A DNA stretch of 16,963 nucleotides from the NCBI GenBank assembly GCA_964416195.1, contig CAYQDB010000039.1, forward strand, positions 1 through 16,963, written 5' to 3'. Origin of the DNA: CAYQDB01 sp964416195. GTDB taxonomy: Bacteria; Zixibacteria; MSB-5A5; GN15; FEB-12. Positions 11,947 through 16,963 of the stretch are shown here, one piece after another. The position numbers and the translations under genes were made by a program. Under the pieces are notes generated by a model, which searched no databases, was not told where the DNA came from, and worked only from the letters and a program-made list of their open reading frames with translations. The first letter of the stretch is position 1, and every line of letters starts with the position of its first letter.

Positions 11947-12348
11947 ATGAACACCATTATTGGCAAAGATACCGTCATTACCGGTACCGTGGACGTGAAA
12001 GGAGCCTTTCGGGTAGACGGCACCGTCAAAGGCAAGATCATTTGCTCTGACTGTGTGACAGTCGGCGCCACCGGGCTGGTCGAAGCCGAAATTGAGGCCA
12101 ACTCCACTGTCGTTGCAGGTCGCATGCATGGCAATATAGTTGCCACCGAGAAAATCGAGCTTCAGGCCAAATGTGAAATGGAAGGGGACTTGAAAACCAA
12201 GTCGCTGGTCATTGAGCAGGGAGCCGTTTTCTGTGGCGCCTGCAATATGAAAGACACCAGGCCGAATTTAGGTTTTCTCGCACCTGAGCACAAAGCTGAA
12301 GAAAAGGTGTTGGCTGACAAGCCTCAGAAGCAGAGGGAGGTTAAGTAA
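11947..12348 (+). CDS. Bactofilin (polymer-forming cytoskeletal protein)
   Basis: A 133-residue bactofilin. The core is a run of short beta-helix repeats: TIIGKDTVITGTVDVKGAFR, VDGTVKGKIICSD, VTVGATGLVEAEIEANSTVV, GRMHGNIVATEKIELQ, CEMEGDLKTKSLVIEQGAVF, with the glycine/valine periodicity of DUF583. The tail (EHKAEEKVLADKPQKQREVK) is charged and disordered-looking. Bactofilins form nucleotide-free filaments that position envelope enzymes. ATG 11947 is chosen because it starts right at the core; ATG 11908, overlapping the peptidase gene by 26 bases, is an alternative and would add 13 residues. AGGTGG at 11937 is a close SD. Tight linkage to the LytM peptidase implies co-expression and joint work in cell shape. 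Confidence 0.92.
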   Translation: MNTIIGKDTVITGTVDVKGAFRVDGTVKGKIICSDCVTVGATGLVEAEIEANSTVVAGRMHGNIVATEKIELQAKCEMEGDLKTKSLVIEQGAVFCGACNMKDTRPNLGFLAPEHKAEEKVLADKPQKQREVK

Positions 12349-12697
12349 TTCACAGTATTCGGCTCGGTGTGGAAAAGGCCCTGTTTTTGTGAACAACCCG
12401 GTATCTTGTTGTTTGTAAATAACATAGCACAAAACGGCACTGATTTTCCGTGGTCGGTTATCCACATATACGATTCGACTTAATTTGATAGTTTAGTGTA
12501 GGTTATGCCCCTGTTATCAAGTATAGGGTTATGCATTACCGGTACTATAAGCGAGATGTGGGAGTTACCATAATTCACGGAAACTTGCGTGAATCGTTTG
12601 ATTTTTAACAACTTAAATAGTGGTTTTATCTACATGGCGGGTATAAGGTTCTTGATAGGAATGTTCATGATCACCCCTCATCGATGCGGAGGTAGCT
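12349..12697. other. Gene-free region with a DnaA-box-like cluster (candidate origin or DnaA-binding region)
   Basis: No convincing gene lies in these 349 bases, which are visibly A/T-richer than the flanks. One perfect DnaA box is present, TTATCCACA at 12458-12466. Single-mismatch forms are TGTGGAAAA (12368-12376, reverse) and TTATCTACA (12626-12634). Two-mismatch forms are TGTGAACAA (12388) and TGTAAATAA (12414). Two direct copies of GGTTATGC occur near 12503 and 12529, and an A/T-rich tract TTTTTAACAACTTAAATAG lies at 12602-12620. parAB, parS, mnmG and rsmG within 9 kb favour an origin-proximal setting. It could equally be a DnaA-regulated promoter region. Confidence 0.35.
12573..12594. 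other. Inverted repeat ATTCACG/CGTGAAT
   Basis: A 7-bp perfect inverted repeat (12573-12579 and 12588-12594) with an 8-base spacer, followed by a T-rich run TTTGATTTTT. It could be a weak terminator or an operator ahead of the MoxR gene. Confidence 0.35.
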
Positions 12698-13705
12698 TTG
12701 TCTCCAGTTGACACCAAGTCTGATTTAACCGCGGTTGAAAATCTCAATGTCGCTTATGAAAAGATTAGGTCTGAAATCGGCAAGGTTATTATCGGACAGG
12801 AAAAAGTAATCGAACAACTGCTCATTTCCCTGCTGTCGGCGGGACACTGCCTTCTGGTCGGCGTCCCCGGTCTGGCCAAGACGCTGTTGATTTCGACACT
12901 GGCACAGGCGTTGAATTTGAAATTCAGCCGCATACAGTTTACACCCGACCTGATGCCTTCAGACATCACCGGTACGGAAATAATCGATGAAGACCATGCC
13001 TCCGGCAAGCGAGGGTTCCGCTTTGTCAAAGGACCGGTCTTTGCCAATATCATTCTGGCCGATGAGATCAACCGCACCCCGCCCAAAACCCAGGCTGCCC
13101 TTCTGCAGGCTATGCAGGAGCACGAGGTAACGGCAGCAGGTGAAACCTACAAACTGGACGAGCCGTTTTTTGTTCTGGCCACTCAAAACCCGATCGAGCA
13201 AGAAGGCACCTATCCTCTCCCTGAGGCTCAACTCGACCGTTTCATGTTCAATGTCTACATCGACTACCCATCGGAGGCTGAGGAGCACGAGATCGTCAAG
13301 TCAACCACCGCTGTTCTTTCTTATGATCTTGACCGGATTCTTGGGGCTGAAGATATCATAGGCTTCCAGCAGCTTGTCAGGCGGGTTCCGGTCTCCGATC
13401 ATCTGGTCGAATACGCGGTCGACCTGGTCCGAGCCACCCGGCCACCTGAGAAAGGCGCGCCTGATTTCATAAAGAACTGGGTCAACTGGGGCGCCGGGCC
13501 GCGCGCCTCGCAGTATTTGATTTTAGCCGCCAAGACCAAAGCGATACTGGAAGGCCGCCCCACACCGGGTCCCGAGGACGTCCGCTTTGCCGCCTATCCG
13601 GTCCTGCGCCATCGCATTGTCACATCCTTCAACGCCGAAGCTGACGGCGTTGACACTTTGGAGATCATCAAACGGATTTTGGAGAGGGTGAAGGAGAGAG
13701 GGTAG
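12698..13705 (+). CDS. MoxR-family AAA+ ATPase
   Basis: A 335-residue AAA_3 ATPase of the MoxR group, which acts as a chaperone-like partner of von Willebrand factor A or DUF58 proteins. Walker A is GVPGLAKT (55-62), Walker B is NIILADEINR (117-126), and TPPKTQAALLQAMQEHEVT is the highly conserved following segment. The sensor region reads FFVLATQNPIEQEGTYPLPE. The C-terminal lid domain (AKTKAILEGRPTPGPEDVRF...VLRHRI) is complete. TTG 12698 is chosen because GGAGG (12688-12692) is 5 bases upstream and no other start lies close. The usual partner, a DUF58 protein, is found 1.4 kb downstream, separated by an asparaginase gene and repeats. Confidence 0.94.
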   Translation: MSPVDTKSDLTAVENLNVAYEKIRSEIGKVIIGQEKVIEQLLISLLSAGHCLLVGVPGLAKTLLISTLAQALNLKFSRIQFTPDLMPSDITGTEIIDEDHASGKRGFRFVKGPVFANIILADEINRTPPKTQAALLQAMQEHEVTAAGETYKLDEPFFVLATQNPIEQEGTYPLPEAQLDRFMFNVYIDYPSEAEEHEIVKSTTAVLSYDLDRILGAEDIIGFQQLVRRVPVSDHLVEYAVDLVRATRPPEKGAPDFIKNWVNWGAGPRASQYLILAAKTKAILEGRPTPGPEDVRFAAYPVLRHRIVTSFNAEADGVDTLEIIKRILERVKERG

Positions 13706-13746
13706 CCCGTTTTGTTGAACCGGTGGTTCGTCTGTGTGAACCCGAT

Positions 13747-14706
13747 ATGAATCAGTCAGAGACAGTCATTCCTTTTGCCATGGCCATTCATGGCGGCGCA
13801 GGTGCGATACTTAAAAGCAAGATGACACCCGAAAAGGAAAAAGCGTACCGCGCGGCTTTGACTGAATCGCTGGCAGCCGGGTACGATCTGCTCGCCTCAG
13901 GCGGTTCAGCTCTTGATGCTGTGCAAAGGGCTATCAATGTGATGGAAGACTGTCCACTGTTCAATGCCGGCAAAGGAGCTGTCTTCACGCATGATGGTCA
14001 GCACGAGCAGGATGCCTGCATCATGGACGGCACTACTCGCAACGCCGGTGCTGTAGCAATGTTGCGCCGGATTAAGAATCCAATTGATCTTGCAAGATTA
14101 GTGATGGAGAAGTCATCTCACGTTCTTCTTGCGGACGAGGGGGCTGAAGCTTTCGCCAAGGCTCATGGGATGTCGTTCGTAGACAAAGCGTACTTCTTCA
14201 CCGAGCATCGCTGGCAGCAACTTCAGGATGCCCTCGAGAGAGAGAAAGACGACGCTTCGGAGTACACGCAGCTTGATCATTCGATTGAAGATAAAACCGG
14301 CACTGTCGGGGCGGTGGCGCTTGACCGTCACGGCAATCTTGCGGCCGCAACATCAAGCGGTGGGATGACTAACAAGCGCGCCGGGCGTATCGGTGACACG
14401 CCAATGATTGGTGCCGGTACGTATGCTGATAATGAAACGTGTGCTGTTTCCGCAACCGGTGTTGGTGAGTATATTATGCGTGCTTTGGTGGCATATGACA
14501 TCGCGGCGCTAATGGCGTATAAGAATATGAAGCTTGATGATGCGGCCAATGAGGTCGTGATGAATAAGCTGACGGCTTTAGGCGGGAAGGGTGGTGCTAT
14601 TGCCATAGATCGCTCTGGCAACATCGCCATGCCGTTCAACAGCGAAGGGATGCACCGAGGGTATCGTTTGCCGGAAGGTGAACCGTTTGTTAAAATATTC
14701 AAGTAG
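13747..14706 (+). CDS. Isoaspartyl peptidase / plant-type L-asparaginase (Ntn hydrolase)
   Basis: A 319-residue asparaginase_2 family enzyme, made as a precursor that cleaves itself before a threonine to give alpha and beta subunits, then removes isoaspartyl residues or hydrolyses asparagine. The start of the alpha subunit AMAIHGGAGAI is typical. FNAGKGAVFTHDGQHEQDAC carries the N-GxG/A-VF-xxG signature. The predicted cleavage site is DKTGTVGAVALDRHGNLAAA, with Thr186 as nucleophile, followed by TSSGGMTNKRAGRIGDTPMI, which holds the GG-x-x-K-xxGRxGD substrate-binding motif, and the SATGVGE loop. All key residues seem present. ATG 13747 starts close to the family start; the frame is open to GTG 13723, and neither has a clear SD. 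The stop TAG is the TAG of a GTAGGTC repeat. It separates the MoxR and DUF58 genes. Confidence 0.93.
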   Translation: MNQSETVIPFAMAIHGGAGAILKSKMTPEKEKAYRAALTESLAAGYDLLASGGSALDAVQRAINVMEDCPLFNAGKGAVFTHDGQHEQDACIMDGTTRNAGAVAMLRRIKNPIDLARLVMEKSSHVLLADEGAEAFAKAHGMSFVDKAYFFTEHRWQQLQDALEREKDDASEYTQLDHSIEDKTGTVGAVALDRHGNLAAATSSGGMTNKRAGRIGDTPMIGAGTYADNETCAVSATGVGEYIMRALVAYDIAALMAYKNMKLDDAANEVVMNKLTALGGKGGAIAIDRSGNIAMPFNSEGMHRGYRLPEGEPFVKIFK

Positions 14707-14805
14707 GTCGGGTTCCTTGCGAGTCCGATACAAAACGTTTTGTGCACCGTCAAGAATCCTTTCGTGACGGTTGGTTTAAGACGGTCAGGAAAGGATTCCT
14801 GACCG
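14703..14805. repeat. Repeat cluster directly after the asparaginase stop
   Basis: Contains GTAGGTCGGGTTCC...GAGTCCGATAC (14703-14731, an imperfect hairpin), then ACCGTCA (14746-14752) / TGACGGT (14765-14771), then a perfect 10-bp hairpin CGGTCAGGAA (14782-14791) / TTCCTGACCG (14796-14805) with loop AGGA. A palindromic CAAAACGTTTTG lies at 14731-14742. No gene is visible in 14707-15099. Confidence 0.75.
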
Positions 14806-14855
14806 CGCGAAAACACGACAGAGGTATCGCGTGACACAGAAGCTGCAGAAAAGTC

Positions 14856-14875
14856 ATTCCCGCGAAGGCGGGAAT
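14856..14875. repeat. dRS3-like palindrome ATTCCCGC/GCGGGAAT
   Basis: A perfect 8-bp inverted repeat with a GAAG loop, followed by CTAG. Same arms as 10890-10909; loops differ slightly (GGAA there). Confidence 0.75.
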
Positions 14876-14967
14876 CTAGCTATATTGTTCTGTCGGGTTT
14901 TGACTCGCTCTTTTGTGCAGGTTGACAAGGAGTGGTCATAGCTAAAAGAGGACGGGTCGTGAGATTG

Positions 14968-14987
14968 GGCAGATGAGGGCATCTGCC
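14968..14987. repeat. Palindrome GGCAGATG/CATCTGCC
   Basis: An 8-bp inverted repeat with loop AGGG, the same arms as 10851-10870 and one covarying pair away from 3351-3370. Confidence 0.75.
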
Positions 14988-15002
14988 GGGCACGGCGTTG
15001 AA

Positions 15003-15078
15003 CGCGTAGCGGCGGGGCTTGTCTCCGCCGGGGGCGGAGCCCTATTGAATGGGGCGACACAAGGCCGCCCCCTACGCG
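15003..15078. repeat. Composite element bounded by CGCGTAG/CTACGCG
   Basis: A 76-base unit with perfect 7-base inverted ends. Inside are GC-rich halves (GGCGGGGCTTGTCTCCGCC at 15011-15029 and GGGGCGACACAAGGCCGCCC at 15051-15070) that are roughly reverse complements, so it looks like two REP-like units facing each other, as in 3651-3714. It ends 21 bases ahead of the DUF58 start. Confidence 0.7.
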
Positions 15079-15099
15079 AGAACGGAGTATAAGTGATAA

Positions 15100-15999
15100 A
15101 TGCCCACTGACTACCGACAATACCTTAATCCCGAAACCGTCTCCAAGCTCAAGGGCATGGAGCTACGGGCGCGGATGGTGGTGGAAGGGTTTATCGCGGG
15201 TATGCACAAGTCACCATATCACGGCTTCTCGGTCGAATTTGCCGAGCACCGTCAGTACATGCCCGGTGACAACATCCGCGACATCGACTGGAAGGTCTAC
15301 GCTAAATCCGATCGCTATTACATCAAGCAGTATGAAGAAGAGACAAACCTCAAGGCGTATCTATTACTGGATTGCTCCCGCTCGATGGCCTACCGCTCCG
15401 GCAGCCGTGTCATGAAGCTGGATTACGCCCGGCTTTTGGCGGCGGCGCTGTCATACATGATGCTGCGTCAGCGGGATGCCGTCGGGATGGTGGCGTTTGA
15501 CGAAAAGATCCGGCGCTACGTCCCTCCGCGCTCGAAGTACGGGCATCTTCATGTGTTGTTGACTGAAATAGCCTCACAAACGCCCTCGGAAAAGACCGAT
15601 GTCGCAAGTGCTTTACATGAAATGGCGGAGCGGATCAAGCGGCGCGGGCTCGTCATTGTTTTGTCCGACCTGCTGGACGAGGCCGGGCAGATCATCTCGG
15701 CCTTGAAGCATTTCCGATACAACAAACACGAGGTGATTGTATTTCACATCCTCGACCCGCGCGAGCGCGACTTTGCCTTCCCCCGCGAGGCAGTTTTCAA
15801 AGACATGGAAACCGGCGAAGAGCTGACGACGCTGCCCTATCAGATCAAGAAGGATTATGCCCAGGCGGTTCGGGGCTTCGCCGACGAAATCGCCACAGCC
15901 TGCCGCCAGGCCAACATCGACTACCACGCCATCGACACCGCCACGCCATTTGATAAGGCACTGTATGCGTTTCTGGCCAAGAGGGAGAGGTTGTATTGA
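15100..15999 (+). CDS. DUF58-domain protein (vWA-like, MoxR partner)
   Basis: A 299-residue soluble DUF58 protein with a von Willebrand A-like fold. The DUF58 signature is GFSVEFAEHRQYMPGDNIRD followed by IDWKVYAKSDR...IKQYEEE (43-82). The metal-ion site is LLLDCSRSMAYRSG, with D91, S93 and S95 giving DxSxS. LARRKG-like features continue in RRGLVIVLSDLLDE (the second metal-site aspartate region) and VIVFHILDPRERDF. The C-terminus (FLAKRERLY) is normal. Proteins like this pair with MoxR ATPases and are often part of Bat/aerotolerance-type operons. ATG 15100 has only a distant CGGAG (15083-15087), next to the repeat cluster, so promoter and RBS may have been reshaped by repeats. No Bat-type membrane partner follows in the window. 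Confidence 0.93.
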   Translation: MPTDYRQYLNPETVSKLKGMELRARMVVEGFIAGMHKSPYHGFSVEFAEHRQYMPGDNIRDIDWKVYAKSDRYYIKQYEEETNLKAYLLLDCSRSMAYRSGSRVMKLDYARLLAAALSYMMLRQRDAVGMVAFDEKIRRYVPPRSKYGHLHVLLTEIASQTPSEKTDVASALHEMAERIKRRGLVIVLSDLLDEAGQIISALKHFRYNKHEVIVFHILDPRERDFAFPREAVFKDMETGEELTTLPYQIKKDYAQAVRGFADEIATACRQANIDYHAIDTATPFDKALYAFLAKRERLY

Positions 16000-16060
16000 C
16001 CTTGACTCGTTGCTTGGTTTTTGTTGACTCAATACTTAGTTGACTGTACTTATGGTGAGA

Positions 16061-16093
16061 ATCACAAGTTCGAATTATTAACCAACTTGTGAT
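16061..16093. other. Long inverted repeat ATCACAAGTT/AACTTGTGAT
   Basis: A perfect 10-bp inverted repeat (16061-16070 and 16084-16093) around a 13-base A/T-rich spacer, in the gap between the DUF58 and HD-protein genes. It has no T-run after it. It could be an operator, a terminator for DUF58, or another dispersed palindrome; no second copy was seen. Confidence 0.5.
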
Positions 16094-16127
16094 AGCGTTG
16101 TGCAGCGAATTGGCAGAGAATGTAAGA

Positions 16128-16259
16128 GTGGAAACAAAGGAAAACACACACAAAAACCAAAACTCGGGAAACGGCAAAGAGAACCGTGAGCTTGAGGGGA
16201 AATCCTCAAGAAGAAAGAAAGTCCTGCAGCGTCTAAAACAAATACAGAAGTTCATCTGA
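16128..16259 (+). other. Open stretch ahead of the HD domain, ended by an in-frame TGA
   Basis: In the same frame as the HD-domain gene, GTG 16128 opens a lysine-rich stretch ending SSRRKKVLQRLKQIQKFI before TGA at 16257-16259. The last residues KFI, followed directly by DPIHD after the stop, match the family start (F-K/R-DP-h-H), so the stop replaces a conserved position. Other in-frame starts are TTG 16110, TTG 16098 and GTG 16089. CGA to TGA is the simplest change. Confidence 0.5.
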
Positions 16260-16963
16260 GACCCGATTCATGATATAGTTAAGATCGATAGTGACTTGTT
16301 ATTAGATGTGCTCGATTCCGAGCCAATGCAGCGATTAAGAAGTATTAAACAACTTGGAACAGCATACCTCGTATACCCAGGCGCGGAACATTCAAGGTTT
16401 ACGCATTCCCTCGGCGTTTATCATCTGGCCTTCTCTCTTTTGGATCAACTTGAGTTGGACGGTCATAGGATTGATGACTATGACAAGCTCGTAGTAAAAC
16501 TTGCCGCTCTTTTGCACGATACGGGCCATGGCCCCTTGAGCCATCTTTTTGAAGCCGTACTCAAAGAAGTGGGATATAAATACGCTATGAAACATGATTC
16601 GTGGTCGAAAAAACTAATAATGGAGCACAAATCGCTTGCCGGTCTTTTCGACAAATATGACGATTATGACGATGTGCTCAAAAGGGATGTTACCGACGTG
16701 CTTTCAAACAGTTATAAGCCACTCTATCTGTCCTCAATCGTCAACGCTCAATTTGATGTGGACAGATTAGACTACATGCTGAGGGACTCGTATATGACCG
16801 GTGTAAATTACGGTGAGTTCGATCTACCGTGGATTTTCCGTAATTTGTCGCTGAAGCCTGTAAATGAACCCGATGAGGATGGAAGAGTAATTGAAATCGA
16901 GAGAATCGCTCTTGATGCGAGGCGCGGCCTCAGCTCACTCGAGGAATTCCTTCTGGGGAATCT
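16260..16963 (+). CDS. HD-domain phosphohydrolase (COG1078/YwfO-SAMHD1-like), runs off the window
   Basis: Open to the window end, with 234 codons visible. The sequence DPIHDIVKIDSDLLLDVLDS, QRLRSIKQLGTAYLVYPGAE and HSRFTHSLGVYHLAF is the characteristic N-terminal part of COG1078 metal-dependent phosphohydrolases, and KLAALLHDTGHGPLSHLFEA contains the HD motif. QFDVDRLDYMLRDSYMTGVN is another family block with the later aspartate ligand. Relatives act on (deoxy)nucleoside triphosphates or related compounds; the substrate here is unknown. No start codon lies near the conserved beginning. A TGA directly precedes GACCCGATT, and the next plausible start, GTG 16308, would cut off conserved residues. 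The gene is therefore either a recent pseudogene, a sequencing error, or initiates downstream as a shortened protein. I give the coordinates of the conserved part. Confidence 0.75.

Noticed and set aside
14854..15120. 88-codon minus-strand frame in the gap before DUF58
   Set aside because: It consists of dispersed palindromes read as protein.
16257..16259. TGA recoded as selenocysteine or as a sense codon
   Set aside because: Several intact genes here (GNAT, methyltransferases, parA, M23 peptidase, DUF58) use TGA as stop, no SECIS-like hairpin is evident after the codon, and the family has Arg/Lys here, not a catalytic Cys.

Overview
The window reads as chromosome of an uncultured-type, Gram-negative-like bacterium of roughly balanced base composition. 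Every gene I can support lies on the + strand. It holds a housekeeping core often found near bacterial replication origins (mnmG, a methyltransferase, rsmG, parA, parB), an envelope/morphogenesis block (M23 peptidase plus bactofilin, then MoxR ATPase and DUF58 protein), and a large number of palindromic intergenic repeats. The repeat style resembles uncultured FCB-type lineages, but that is an impression and I do not assign a phylum.

Layout. 2-433: C-terminal end of an AlbA/HATPase-type ATP-binding protein. 608-3302: an accessory cluster with a membrane-anchored SRPBCC protein, a small three-helix membrane protein, a GNAT acetyltransferase and a SAM methyltransferase that apparently starts on CTG. 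3303-4626: a mobile-looking stretch with a RAYT (REP-associated tyrosine transposase) gene truncated by a pair of REP-like hairpins, a short ghost of the mnmG 5' end, and a secreted protein lying between that ghost and the real mnmG. 4627-9802: mnmG, methyltransferase, rsmG (containing a near-perfect parS site), parA and parB; parA and parB overlap by ATGA. 9864-10777: a DUF5677-like protein and a candidate 56-residue protein overlapping it by GTGA. 10774-11143: a dense repeat cluster. 11142-12348: LytM-type peptidase and bactofilin. 12349-12697: a gene-free stretch with one perfect and several degenerate DnaA boxes. 12698-15999: MoxR, isoaspartyl peptidase/asparaginase, another repeat cluster, then DUF58. 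16128-16963: an HD-domain phosphohydrolase with an in-frame TGA at its front, running off the window.

How the parts relate. MnmG (tRNA wobble uridine) and RsmG (16S rRNA) are translation-fidelity modifiers. ParA, ParB and parS form the chromosome segregation system, and parS sits about 0.6 kb ahead of parA inside rsmG. Bactofilin and the LytM peptidase are a recognised cell-shape pairing. MoxR and DUF58 normally sit side by side and probably work together, but here they are split by the asparaginase and about 400 bp of repeats.

The most unusual theme is how the repeats meet the genes. Five elements starting GTAGGTC lie exactly at gene 3' ends. Two unrelated enzymes get the same ten-residue C-terminal tail and stop codon from one repeat, a transposase gene is ended by another, and two further genes use the TAG inside GTAGGTC as their stop. 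With the mnmG ghost and the parS inside rsmG, these are the points most worth checking.
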